Shown here: positions 36,845 through 48,620 of the stretch, piece by piece | How positions within the stretch are numbered: the stretch's first letter is position 1 | Layout: each line of letters starts with the position of its first letter | Source of the DNA: Glossina fuscipes | Lineage: Eukaryota; Arthropoda; Insecta; Diptera; Glossinidae | Assembly (NCBI RefSeq): GCF_014805625.2 | Contig: NW_024003803.1 | Coordinates: 433,435 to 497,434 of the forward strand | DNA: 64,000 nucleotides | Reading direction: 5' to 3' | Position numbers and translations under genes: made by a program | Notes under the pieces: generated by a model | What the model was told of the DNA's origin: nothing | What the model saw: only the letters and a program-made list of their open reading frames with translations | Database searches by the model: none

Positions 36845-39690
36845 CTAATTTAAATACGACATAGGTAAATCGCGCGTATTAAGCAATGTTGCTTTAATGG
36901 ACTTTAAAGAGTCCGATAACGAGAATAAGTGGTAGACGTCATTTAGGTTCTTGCAAACGACTCTGAGCAGATTGAACAGCTCATAATTAAATTTACACTG
37001 ACTAAGCTTAACCAAGATAAAGTACCTGGAGAAGCGGTTAGGGACATTAAAGCTTATTTCACCAAGTAATGAAGGCGAGTCAATGGCACCATTTATTACT
37101 TTAATTAGAAAGGAAACGCCAAGAACAAATCTACGTTTCTCAAGAGACGGTAGGGACAGCAGAAGCAACCTATTTTCATACGGAGGAAGAGAGGCAATCG
37201 GATCCCAACCCAAATTTCTAAGGGCAAACAGCAAGAATTGCTTTTGAACAGATTCAATTGAATCTACGTAGCACCTATATGAAGGAGACCACACAACTGA
37301 GGCATACTCGAGTATGGGTCTAACCAAACACATGTACAGACTTTTCGTAATGTAGGGATCATCAAGCTCTTTGGACCGTCTTTTTATAAAACCAAGCGCG
37401 GACCTAGCTTTGCTAATCGAGAGCTCAATATGCAAGTTAAAACGTAACTTATGGTCAAATAGAACGCCTAAATCTGTAATCGAATCGACGTCCTCCAACT
37501 TATGCGAATCTATGAAATACTGAGTAATGAATGACTTTCTTCTTGAGAATGAAAGCTTCTTACATTTACTCAGATTTAGTTTCAGAAGATTCAAAGAGCA
37601 CCATGCAACACAATTATCCAAATCACCTTGAAGCTGATGTGATTGGGATTCAACAGAGAAGAAAGAAAATAGTTTCACATCATCCGCATACATTAAGGTC
37701 TGGCTGGAATTAACCACCGATGGGAGATCGTTAATGTATAAACTAAATAAAATGGGACCTAAGTGACTTCCTTGAGGTACGCCAGACGTAACGGGGAATT
37801 CATCCGAGGTGATGAAGTTAAACAAAACCCTGAAGCATCTATTGTGCAGATAAGAGCTTATCCATTTCACTAAGTAGGGTGGGAAACCAGAGGCTTGGAG
37901 TTTAAAGATAAGTAGTCTATGGTTAACCATATCAAATGCTTTGCTTAAATCAGTGTAAATAACATCTGTGCGAGAGCCACTAGAAAAAGCCTTGAAAACA
38001 TGACAGGTAAACTCTAACAAGATGGTGACTGTAGATCGCCCTTTCCGAAAGCCGTGCTGGTGCGGAGAAATATACGAATTAATGGCAAAGGCCAAATGCT
38101 GAGTCACAATACGCTCGAACAACTTGGGCAAGATACTCAACTTGGCTATGCCTCTGTAGTTCTCAACAAATTGTCTACTTCCACTCTTGTGGATAGGAAT
38201 AAGGAAACTACTCTTCCAACATGAAAGGAAAACAACTAAATACAAGGGCATGTTAAAAATCTTAGTCGCAAAATTTAAGTACACATGATGGAATTCCATC
38301 AGGTCCAGGCAAACAACTATATTTTAGAGAAGTCAACCCTTTAAAAACGTCATCTTCCGAAATAACCAAGTTAGGTATTGAAACCGAGTTAGTTATAGGA
38401 TATGGGTAGTTTGCTGATAAATCGAAATTAGCAATCGAAGCGTTTCGTCGGAAATACTAAGCAAATAGATTTGAGATTTCAAAATCATCCGAGGAATCAG
38501 AGCCATTAAAAGAAACATGAGAGGGATATGTGGATATTTTTCTTTTAGAGTTAACAAATTTAAAGAAGAATTTAGGATTAGCAAACAGACAGGATTTAAT
38601 AAACTGAAGGTATCTGCAGTAATAATGATGGTTGTTGATGGGAGTTAAATCTATGCCTCGCCACCGGGTAAGCGACATAGTCGAGCGCAGAGCCACTTTT
38701 CGAATATTTTTTGAATAGCGAGTTTTTTCTATTCTTGTGATATTTAATTGTCTTATTAAACCACGGAGGACACTTGCTTCGAGTTCGACAATGTTTGATC
38801 GGAACAGATGCAGTAATAGCTAGATTTAATGTATTGTAGAACGATGACAATAAACTTTCAATACTACCGGTTGAGAAATCAAGGGTCAAATGTGAAAGAC
38901 GATGTTTTAGTAATACAATACTGATTTTATGAAAATCATAATAATTATTTAAAAGTTTGATTTGGCACATTAAGGCAATTCAACAAACCATCATTCATAT
39001 GATGAAAGCAAATACATATTGATGGATGATAAGGATCCTCAGGTAAACTAAAAGGTGGACAACGATTTACGTAAATCTCGGGAAAATTGGCAAAGCAGAG
39101 ATCAAGCAGTCTACCATTACAATTAGGGGTACGATTATATTGACCCAAATTATGATCAAACAATTCACTAAAGAACACAACAGCCTTATCAGACGTTGAA
39201 GCAGGAACCAAAAAGCCAGAATTATCAGTGTTACATCAAGTGACTTGAGGCAAATTGAAGTCACCCAATGCAACGACAAAATCGGTGGGTTTAGACCGCT
39301 TGGCCACTTCACAAATGAGGGCAGCGTGTTTCTTGTAAATGGAGATATCAGAATTTGGGGGAATATAGGAGCAGGTTATAAATAGATGTTTATCAGGCAT
39401 ATTCGCACGAATAGCGATAAATTCAACGTCAGGAGAAGTGGGAAATTCAATTAAATTGGACGGGACTGATTCAGATATGGCAATTAATACACCACCACCA
39501 ATGCGATTCACTCGATCATTTCTAAAGACTTGGAAAGAATTATGAAAAAGTTCCGACGAAAGAAGATCGGGTTTTAGCCAAGTTTCAGTAAAGGCCAAAC
39601 AGAAAAATTCCGTGCTCACTGAATTTAGAAAAGTGGAACGAATTTTCGAATTTAGGCCCCTAACATTTTGATAAATGAGAGATAGTGGGC
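36845..39690 (-). pseudogene. CR1-like ORF2, endonuclease and reverse transcriptase
   Basis: Endonuclease part: IRSTFLNSVSTEFFCLAFTE, AFTETWLKPD, GGGVLIAIS, and VVALGDFNLPQVT followed by TGA at the position that is TGG in the other copy. After frameshifts (near 38950, 38640 and 38280) the RT is open from 38299 to 36845: FRKGRSTVTILLEF, YTDLSKAFDMVNHRLL, TSGVPQGSHLGPILF and the catalytic LMYADDVKLFS. The 484-codon stretch keeps all RT motifs through the thumb (VRPILEYASVVWSP). As a whole it cannot be translated, but the RT domain is intact. Confidence 0.92.
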
Positions 39691-39702
39691 CTGAAGAAAC
39701 AA

Positions 39703-40029
39703 TTAGTTTTTTGAAGGCGACAAGACTATTGCCTTGGTATTACGGGGATGATCACGAGGGATAAATTCTTTAATTAAGGATCCTACTGGCCACAGTGATT
39801 TGTTTGACAACATATCACTGTTTTCAGTCGGAACTAATATTTTAAAAGAGGGGATTGCCCTAGCTTGAGAAGGAGCCATTTTGAAGATGCTAACGCGCTT
39901 TAAGTTAACTGATGGGACTTTCGTCGCCAGATAATTTTTTATGTTATCCACCGAAGTTTCAGGTGCCAGTCTTGACACAAATATTGCTTTTCTGGGAGGA
40001 ACTGCCGTCAAATCAAAAAATATTTTCAT
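39703..40029 (-). pseudogene. CR1-like ORF1 C-terminal fragment (copy A)
   Basis: Reads AVPPRKAIFVSRLAPETSVD, VNLKRVSIFKMAPSQARAIP and NKSLWPVGSLIKEFI, an RRM-like fold at the end of ORF1, stopping at NTKAIVLSPSKN. It is the same segment as the end of ORF1 in copy B (41098-41410), which lacks three bases and has a stop at the equivalent of KRVS. The N-terminus with the zinc finger is absent here. Confidence 0.8.
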
Positions 40030-40820
40030 ATTATGCGAGATTTAATTTAGAATTTTATTAGTCTTGATTAATGGAACTTTATTATGAATACGAAGTTTTG
40101 TGTAAATTTCATACAAAGGTCTTGTTCTTAAGGTCTGAATTGACTTAGACCATTTTCAAAATTAACTGTGTGTGAATAGTAAGCACATAATATCCTTACG
40201 TTTTTCTTCCGTTACTGATCTAGCGGTGGTGTATAACGGAAGTAATTTAATATTTCCGTATATTTTTGGTCTCCCTCTTTTAGGTGAAAGATCGAAAACA
40301 TGGAATATAGAACCATGTAAACAAGTTTTGTAGAAAATCTTATAAGGTTCATTTTTCAAGAGTCTCCTTCATTAAATTTGCTGCCAAGACAGATTCTCGT
40401 GCGGTATTTTTTACTCTTCTTCTCGCTGACCCTTCTAGTGATTTCGCCCGACTCGCCATTCATTTTACCGAAAATGTATTACTTCTTCTACATTTTTCTA
40501 TCAATTCATAATAATGCTCAGATGCAATTTGCTTTTTTTATTTCCATTTCTATCAACTCAAAATCACGGTCATTCGGGTAAAAGGAACCATCAGATAGTA
40601 AAAATTTCTGGTCTATCGTTTCAATATTATTATTGGATGACTGAGCAATTTTCATGCATGCTACTTTAATGTTACGTTGGTGTGAACAAACATCATTGTA
40701 AGCTATTATCCGTTTTTAGTAGTTATATTTTCCAAATCCATTAAAATGCATGACGCTACTTCCTGTGCAATGTGATATCTTTTCTATTGTTGTTTGATTA
40801 TCATTTGTCGGCTTATTGTG
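40030..40820. other. Non-LINE insert between two CR1 pieces
   Basis: About 790 bases of AT-rich sequence with no open frame of note. It separates CR1 copy A from the 167-bp segment repeated at 61619. No family recognised. Confidence 0.4.
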
Positions 40821-40987
40821 CACTTCAGAAACGTGTCAGTGAGGACCAGGCGCCATTTCATAATTGTGTTCACATAATTTCTTTAAACGTTTGACTTAGG
40901 CCACTTTTACAATAAACATTAAATAAATTCCATATAATGTTGAAAATACAACCAATATCTAGTGGTTCACGATGTCTTAAAAATTAC
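40821..40987 (-). repeat. 167-bp segment repeated inverted at 61619-61785
   Basis: Its reverse complement differs at only about two positions from 61619-61785 by eye. At the high-coordinate end it abuts a CR1 fragment mid-gene; at the other locus it abuts unrelated sequence. No gene content. Confidence 0.95.
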
Positions 40988-42765
40988 CAAAAGGCCAAAC
41001 AGAAAAATTCCGTGCTCACTGAATTTAGAAAAGTGGAACGAATTTTCGAATTTAGGCCCCTAACATTTTGATAAATGAGAGATAATGGGCCTGAAGAAAC
41101 ATTTAGTTTTTTGAAGGCGACAAGACTATTGCCTTGGTATTACGGGGACGATCTCGAGGGATAAATTCCTTAATCAAGGGTCCTACTGGCCACAGTGATT
41201 TCTTTAACAACATATCACTGTTTTCAGTCGGAACTAATATTTTAAAAGAGGAGATTACCCTAGATTGCGAAGAAGCCATTTTGAAGATAACAAGCTATAA
41301 GTTGACTGATGGGACTTTCGTCGCCAGATAACTTTTTATGTTATCCACCGAAGTTTCAGGTGCCAGTCTTGACACAAATATTGCTTTTCTGGGAGGAACT
41401 GCCGTCAAGCAATTGTCATTATTTGGAACAGGAGGGGGGTTCACGGTAGAAGAGTTTCGAGTTGGGGAAAATGTAGATGGGGTTATCGCCCTTGTACCGG
41501 CAGCTTGTGAGACTTGCCAAGTCTGGTGACCAGCATTCACACGCGAACAGCCAGGAGGAGAGGATGATTTATTTTTCTCTTCATTACTTTTAGGCGATGG
41601 CGCTTGATTAGAGTGAGTGGCGGCTCTGGGCGGAGATACCCTAGCCACTTCAGCGTAGCTTAAAACCGATGGACTTGCCGGTTTGTTTGTAACTGTTTTG
41701 CTACCAACCGACTCAGCAACAACGGAAACACTACTGTTCATTTTAGAGTTAGAGGGAGCGGTAACTTGTACCAACGAATTAGATTTGGAGAAAGACGTCC
41801 CACACGCTACGCTACGAGTAGAAGGTGAGTGTCCAATAAAGCGACACTCATAAAACCTAGACTTAATGAGCTCAAACTTTTCCCACAAGGAGCCGAGATT
41901 TCTACTCAATTCCGAGAAACCATAACGGGTCTCCGTGCAAAGTTTATAAAAGTCAATGTTCCGCTGCCTACAGTCAGGACATGACCATCTTAAGCCTTTG
42001 GAAGGGTCAGCGACTGCGTCAGCAGCACGGCCGAGAATACCGGCACACTTTGCATGACCAAAACGCTCGCAGAGCCAACAAGAAACGAATCTATCAGAAT
42101 CTGGGCCAGATTTCGCCCGACAAGGTGTATATAAACACTCCATGTCCAGTCAAAAAGACTGTTGTGGATTATGAAGAACGGACACAAAAATCACTAAAAA
42201 CAAATCCTGAACATAAAAATTTATCAACCAAATTTGTGCAAAACTTCTCTGTTACGTTGACCCTGTAACGAGAGATCAATAGCAACACAAACTCCAAACA
42301 ACGAAAAAATAACAGAGAAAAAAGAGAGAAAACAAAAAAAAAAAAAAAAAGAGATTTATATCAGAGCTCAAAATTTTTGTTTGCAAAATTCAAATGAATC
42401 AAAGCGTAAATGAAAAATATTTCTTTTACTTTGAATTCACTCACTTTCTTCTCAAAGTATATTATAAATTCACACACTATAAGGCAGAATAGCCACGAAA
42501 TTCAACAAAAAATTAAAATATTAATTGCCGAAACAAAATATATACGACTATACCGCGCGACAGAGTGTCCAGGTTTTATTATATATACAGAAAAACGAAA
42601 GCAAATATCGTATCTGCGACAATCAGTTTTTGCAAAAGCACAGAGAACACAGAGTTTAACACAAAGAAACACCGAAAAAGACCGAAAAACACCGAAAACA
42701 ATTAAAAAATCGCAGACGAAAAACAAAACACGCACAACTCAGAACACAAGTTGATAACGAATGAA
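40988..42765 (-). mobile_element. CR1-like LINE copy B (5' UTR, ORF1, start of ORF2)
   Basis: Minus strand: 5' leader (about 42760-42145), ORF1 (42143-41098) and the first codons of the endonuclease, cut off at 40988 inside the sequence of CTGTTTGGCCTTT. Losing the 3' side is unusual, because LINEs normally lose the 5' side. The overlap with copy A is about 420 bases. It looks like the 5' part of a copy whose remainder was removed or rearranged. Confidence 0.83.
41098..42143 (-). pseudogene. CR1-like ORF1, PHD-type zinc finger and RRM-like domain
   Basis: ORF1 of CR1-clade LINEs, an RNA-binding partner for retrotransposition. The ATG at 42143 gives MECLYTPCRAKSGPDSDRFV, then SCWLCERFGHAKC and WSCPDCR, a C4HC3-style PHD-like finger. 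A serine/proline-rich linker follows (about residues 110-240), then an RRM-like segment (RKAIFVSRLAPETSVDNIKS). The frame stops at 41295, but the same frame continues FKMASSQSRVISSFKILVPT to a natural-looking end near 41098. One stop thus breaks an otherwise complete ORF1. Confidence 0.87.
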
Positions 42766-43400
42766 AAAAAAAAAAAAAAAATTAGTAATATGTATTTCGA
42801 GAGAGCCACAAGCTTCTTTAACACCAATTGAAATTTTTTGCAGAGAAAACTTTTTGATACTCTTTTTTAAAATCAGATTCTTCATCTCAAAAGGGTGTTG
42901 ATGTAGCGCTGTTATTGCAGAGTTATACTTCATTTTTTAAACAGTGGTATCAGATTAAATTCCCTCAGTATCATTGATCGCAAGTGAAATTTGATAGCTG
43001 CGGAAGAAATTTTTTGCCAAAGTTCTATAGTGTTCGCGAAGTAAATGCCGGCTTCAATCTCTTTTAGTGACGTTCAATACAAAATATAATACTATTCTTC
43101 GACTTCGGGAGGGGCTGTATCGTGCAGTACGCGACGACGAACGGGCGGCGCTAAGATGAGAGTAGAGTAGACCAAGTAGAAGCAGTAGTAGGACTTGACT
43201 GGTGCACAGATCTCTTTTATCAATATGGAAAATTTGGCTTGGATACGCCAGTATATAAGCACAAAACAGTCCACTTAATGTCGACGCTCAAGCACCCATA
43301 AGACTTATTCTTTGCGAAAGTTTGGAGATTGATAATGAAGAAGATATTTTCTTCATTTTCAAAAATAAATATTGATGAATTTCTACATCATCCTGATTAA
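42766..43400. other. Non-coding spacer
   Basis: Begins with a poly-A run at 42764-42781, possibly an element boundary. A short GC-richer patch near 43090-43150 stands out but has no recognised feature. Confidence 0.35.
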
Positions 43401-43406
43401 TCGCTT

Positions 43407-44195
43407 CTACAAATTTGTACAAGTTATACCTCTTATTACACTACAAAACATGAAAATCCAAGAAGTATTGCATTTTCTACATGGCCACTGTGGGGTACTC
43501 TTACATAATGACCCATTAGTAAGCCGACCTCTTTTATTGCCGTTTATATGATATCCCAATTTACAAAGATCATCAGCCAAATGATTGCGGATCTTGTCAA
43601 CATTTGACAGTATTTTGTTTGGGATGCCCTTTCCAATGAAGTTTTGTTTCATAAGTATCCGCGAATTTACTACCGCAAGGTCCAATTGATGATAGAATAG
43701 CTGAAAGAACTATTTGGGGCTTTTGGTTCTCATACGATACCGATCTAAGTAACTATCAATCAACTCCACCCATGTGTATATTACACTCTTACACAATTTT
43801 TGGACAAGAGATATCGATCTTTTGCATTATTCGCTTATCATATCGACAGATATTGTCAACATGTCGCGAGCCAATATAAGTGGTACAGAACTCTTTCCAC
43901 ACAGTCGCTGAAAAGTCAAGACCATCATGGTGAGAAATTCTTTGTTCATTAATTCCCCTAGGCATCGTCGTGTTCATTAGACATTCTTGTCGGAGACACA
44001 TGAAAATGTTTCATTTAAGTGGTTTATTACAGGTCTGATCTCGTGTAAGTGTTTGTGATTTGGATGACCTCTCCGAAGATGTTTTCCATAAACGTCAGCT
44101 CGTAAGAGCTTGGTGTCAAAATTATTCTGCCACATTGTAATTACATAATTATTAAAAGAACAACAATTACTTGAAGAACATTGAAAAATACGCAA
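43407..44195 (-). pseudogene. piggyBac transposase relic C (different family)
   Basis: Minus strand pieces: LHEIRPVINHLNETFSCVSD (about 44090-43985), NTTMPRGINEQRISHHDGLD then TVWKEFCTTYIGSRHVDNICR and IDISCPKIV (43985-43789), and DLAVVNSRILMKQNFIGKG with LADDLCKLGYHINGNKRGRL (43685-43500). The order matches the catalytic and C-terminal halves of PGBD-like transposases. The catalytic VDxxD block between the second and third pieces is deleted. It differs clearly from elements A and B. Ends not found. Confidence 0.7.
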
Positions 44196-44199
44196 ATAA

Positions 44200-46330
44200 T
44201 AATAAATGTTTTACAAAATTACTTGAGAATTGGTAATATTAAATAGGATCAATTTGGCATATTGGTGTATTGTTACATCGGAAAAAAACCGTGCTTTTTT
44301 GCATAAGTTTATCAGTATAACCAAAAATATAATTATTACAGTTAGTTTTATCTTGTTTCTATTCAAAAAATATTTTTTTGTATGTTTTTATTGCTTTTTG
44401 TAGAAATAACCGTAATTGGAAACACCTATCGACATGCAATTGCATACAGATAGAGTGCCAACAATGAAAATTGTCACAGGTAAAGAAATAATCTGTCAAA
44501 GACTCTAGGTATCTAGGTATCTAATTGTGGATGCGACATGTAAAACAATATTTTTGGTTTATTTTTAAAAAGTTGGAAAAATAGACTGAGTGGAAAAGTC
44601 AAATAGAGAAAAATTGTTTTCAAAAATTGAGACTCATACATTTTATAAAAATAATAATTTTTTTTTCGAGGAAACATCCAAAACAACAAGGAATAGACAG
44701 CGATAGACATCGAAACTAAAATGCACCAAAAAAAGAAGCCGACAACATCAAATGATTAAATATTGGTAGGTGACACCATATTTTACAAAAAAAAAAAAAA
44801 GAATAAGAAAGAGAAAAGGAACTAAAGAAAAGGAAGATAAATCCTTCATAATAGTCATTAATTACAAATTATTATTATTAATTATTTTTGTGTTTAGTTG
44901 TTTAAATCATTTTCCTTTTTAAATATTTGAATACTTATTAATACCCCATCTTCAACGAATACATTCGGTGACAGGTAAATCTTTCATTTTTTTCTTTTTA
45001 TTTCCGTCTCCTAACAATATAAAAACCTAGGATAAATAATAATCTTACCAAAGAAAAATTTTAAACATTATTATTTGTTAGTAAGGTTTAAATTTTTTTT
45101 TCTTCTTTTTAAACAAAAATAATTTATATTTTATATATAATAATAACGTAATATGTATATGTATATATTATTTAAATTATATAAATATATATAATATTAC
45201 AGAATGATAAGTATTGTAATTAAACTTTCCCTTGATGCCCCTGGCAGCGAGTTGGACGGAGTGTAGGGAAATGACACTTCACTCGGCAAAGTAATCTATT
45301 GATTATACTTTTTTTTGTACGTCTGCTTTAGTTGATGCACACTCTAAGATTATATCTGCAGCGTTAGTAAAATAAGGACAATTAAAATTATTTAAACTAG
45401 CTAGGTCACAATATAGCGTGTGCTCTAATTTGTTTTTGTTTAATTTTTTTATTTGGTCAACTAGATAACTTAACTAAACAAACAACTGTTATAATAGCAG
45501 CACTGAAATGTTCAATAGTTTGGCTCTAATTTTTTGTTGATATTGAACATTAAATGGCCAGTGGACCGATATTTGTACAAGGTTGATTGCAATTTAAGTC
45601 GTCAGGTTCTACATCTTTATTTCGCAACATCGTCGGTTTTCATCTTCCACTTTTGTCAGCGATGGTCAATATCTTCGATATCCAATTTATAGCGAGAGTC
45701 CCCGAGCTTCTCAAAGCACTAATCAAATGCTAATTCCACCTCCATATTATTAGCAGAAAGGATATGATTCAAGACGTGTATCGACTCCTTCCCTCCATTT
45801 AAAATTTTTGCAGAATATTAGTCAAGTGTTGGCTTTAACCTATCCACAGCTTACCAGATTTCCTGGCAATACTTGGCCCTAAGATGAATGGAAAAATGAT
45901 CTTGCATTTTGAAATTGCTTTTAAGAAAAGATTTTTTTCTTTTCCTTAGGTGGACATCGTTTCAAAGCATTAAAATATTATTAATATATATCGCAATTCT
46001 CTATCTGCGGGGTCAAGCTTTGTGTGCTTTGCTTTAGGGACTTGCACGACATCCATATCCTCGAAAATTTTCAAGTTTCTCAATGACAGTTTTCATCCAC
46101 ACCAGGTTTTTTTCCTTGTTTAATTTTCGAGATCCTTACCCAACACACTGTTAATTAGGTATGTAGAGGCATTAACGGCTTCTGAAGGATGTCTAATCCT
46201 CAAATACTTTATGTTGCAGATAAAATTTTTCATGACATATTTGTTAAAATATGCTTTGTTAAATTTGTCTCGCATGCTGACATCATTGTCGTGCTTCGTA
46301 ACCTTGCATCTCTTGGCATAGAAGATGACT
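44200..46330. other. Long stretch without a clear gene, possible decayed coding near 45600-46150
   Basis: 44200-45580 is AT-rich with nothing recognised. Between about 46100 and 45600 the minus strand has broken frames that look protein-like, for example LRNLKIFEDMDVVQVPKAKH and CFEKLGDSRYKLDIEDIDHR. I do not recognise the family. It may be the internal part of a retroelement related to the adjacent long LTR. Confidence 0.3.
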
Positions 46331-46332
46331 TT

Positions 46333-46369
46333 GTATTGTAAGGAAGCGATTTTGCTTCCTTACGAAATA
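46333..46369. repeat. Stem-loop with 10-bp perfect arms
   Basis: GTAAGGAAGC (46338-46347) and GCTTCCTTAC (46354-46363) pair across a 6-base loop. With a 2-base bulge the stem extends by GTATT/AATAC. No T-tract, so not a bacterial-type terminator; its role is unknown. Confidence 0.8.
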
Positions 46370-47501
46370 CAAGTCCGTCCGCCTTAGACATCTATCCCCA
46401 ATCCGCAACCAGCAAGTCCGATCTGTCCACGCATGCCGTTCTGTGAGCAATACACGGACAGCCCCCTCCAATATCAAAATCATAAAACACACACTAAGTA
46501 TACCTATACCTCGTACAGATAAAATCATAATATCACACACTAAATATGCCTATACCTTGTAACGAGAAAAATGTCTAAACACCTATTATACAGGCCCACG
46601 TGAGTTAATTCATAGAAACGCACACCACATGTGTGTAAAGAGAAAAGTACAAGCACATAGTGAAGATGCCTCTGTAAAACCACAGAAGCACACCACAGCA
46701 CAGATTAAGAACCCCAGTGTACCAAAAAGCTTAGATCCAAATTTCCAAATGTAATAGCGGAGCCAAGAACTCAATGAAAAGGAAAAAAGCTCAGATCCAA
46801 GAAATTAAGAACCCCAGTGTACAAACAGCTTAGATTCCAAAACCTCAAAATATTTGATGGCAGAGCCAAGAACCCAAATAAAAGAAAAACTTAGATGCAA
46901 GAAATCAATATGTGAAGAACCCAAGTAGAATCTCAAAATGTTTAAGAACTCAAAGGCTAAATAAAACTCAAAGTATAAACACAAGTAAAATTCCAAAATG
47001 TTTAACAAGCAGAATTGAACTTAGGTAGAAAATCTATGCATGCAAAACAACTTCAGCAAGAATCTCTATGTGTAAAAATGCGCAGAATGTACAGCACCGT
47101 TAGGGTAAACAAAACAAGCAGAATTGAACTTAGGTAGGGAAAAAAAATAATAAGAACATACGATAATGCATAAACTGCATACACAAAATGTACAAAGACA
47201 CGATCACACATGTAAAAACACACAAAGTACATGCAAACACAGTGCACAAGCACTCACATACCTAACGGTGATCGAATCACGCGATTTGGTACCTGAGTGC
47301 TTGTGAGTAGACATTTGAACAAACATAGTAATAAGTTAGATGTAAGTTGTTTAAGTTGTGTATAAGTAGGATCATGCAAGTCGTAACTGAGGTTGCGACT
47401 GCAGCCAACCTAAGCTAAGCATACACATAAGTATAGGACCGCAAAACTCATGTAAACACATAGGACATGTTGGCAATGGGGCAAGCGAGCGAGACCCCCG
47501 C

Positions 47502-47538
47502 TATAAAAGAACAGCGCATCGCACAGACTCGTTCATTT
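47502..47538 (+). promoter_or_regulatory. TATA box and initiator
   Basis: TATAAAAG at 47502-47509 and the insect initiator-like TCATTT at 47533-47538, spaced about 31 bases, the canonical distance for RNA polymerase II promoters. It would start transcription of the LTR element on the plus strand. Confidence 0.6.
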
Positions 47539-47600
47539 CGGTGTCATAGCTGCCTGGAGGTAAGTGGTTACAGACAATATGACAAATCTCTTTTTTTTGA

Positions 47601-47804
47601 CATTACGGATAGGGGATGTGACGGTTAGTATCAATCGCCATCCCTGAAAGACTTTGTAGGTTAAATGACATTACGGATAGGGGATGTGACGGTTGGTATA
47701 AATCGCCATCCCTGAAAGACTTTGTAGAACAAATGACACTACGGATAGGGGATGCGACGGTTGGTATAAATCGCCATCCCTGAAAGACTTGGTAGGACAA
47801 CTGA
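47601..47804 (+). repeat. 68-bp tandem repeat, three units
   Basis: Units start at 47601, 47669 and 47737, exactly 68 bases apart, each beginning CAyTACGGATAGGGGATG and containing TCGCCATCCCTGAAAGACTT. A degraded start of a fourth lies at 47805. Differences between units are few. They sit just downstream of the presumed start site. Confidence 0.95.
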
Positions 47805-48620
47805 CCATAGGGATGAGGGACGTACAAGCTGGCTGAAGAATATCTTGGTCTTTGTATTTTCCGACGAGTAGCGAAACGGGGACACCCCGGCGGCAGCTAT
47901 GACACTGGTAGCGTATTCGGTCCTTTTCTTTCAGCGCCCGCGATATTAAAAGTGTAACGAAAAAGAAGCGCAAGTTCCAAACTTACAAGTAAAAGAAAAA
48001 AACAAACCGGTAATAGCACGACAAGTCGGGACATCTCGCTGGTTCCTTTTCCTTGCCATAGCCCAGTTATACACAAATTGCTGTACTTCTATCCAGTAAA
48101 GAGGAAACAATAAATCTAGAACACTAAACACCATTCCCTCCGAAGGTCCTGATTATTTCTCTAAATTTTCTTGCAACGAATCCTGGATTGACTGAGTCAT
48201 ACCCCGCCTAAGGAAACTCGTTACAGTATCTACGCTTCACAATCCTTGAAATTGATAGTAAATTAGGAAGAACGGTAGTATATAACACGTTCGAGAGTTT
48301 AATAGCATTTATAATTTTTCGAACTCAAATTTTTGCATATATTTTTGTAATGGTGTTTTCAGAAATCACCGAACTGATAACACTTTCAATTTAAAATTCC
48401 TTGCACTTCATCATATCGTTGAACTTCGCTTTTTCACTGCATAAGTGTGACGTAACTCCTGAATAAAAGTACTAATTAATTGAAAGTAAATTACTTACTC
48501 TGTAGCTTGTAACGTCATTGTGTTCCCGCAATCGCCAATTATATATTTGTCAGTACTGTCACTATTCATTACCATTAGTTGATAATATTCAAAAAATTTA
48601 GCCAAGATTATTGTCCCAAC

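Larger units (their letters stand above)
36500..40029 (-). mobile_element. CR1-like LINE copy A (ORF1 tail, ORF2, 3' end)
   Basis: Minus strand. ORF1 tail at 40029-39703, then a full-length but broken ORF2 (endonuclease, RT) at 39690-36845, then a 3' untranslated tail to about 36500. Near-identical to the plus-strand copy from 61796 to the window end, sharing two frameshifts. Its first 400 bases also duplicate 40988-41410. At its 5' end, non-LINE sequence follows from 40030. Confidence 0.92.
46558..48225 (+). mobile_element. Candidate long solo LTR
   Basis: Begins TGTAACGAG and ends CTCGTTACA, perfect 9-bp inverted ends typical of LTRs. Inside, in order, are a TATA box with initiator (47502-47538), three 68-bp tandem repeats (47601-47804) and AATAAA (48109-48114) about 110 bases before the end. 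That is the U3-R-U5 order. The length, 1668 bases, is long for an insect LTR. The flanks do not show a matching target duplication, and a partial tandem copy of the left edge lies at 46475-46519, so the left boundary could be further out. Neither gag nor a primer-binding site follows, so a solo LTR. Confidence 0.5.

Noticed and set aside
42410..42754. 114-codon open frame
   Set aside because: Lies antisense to the presumed CR1 5' leader; low-complexity Lys/Thr composition.
47601..47804. CRISPR-like array
   Set aside because: Units are contiguous without variable spacers and the genome is eukaryotic; an ordinary tandem repeat.
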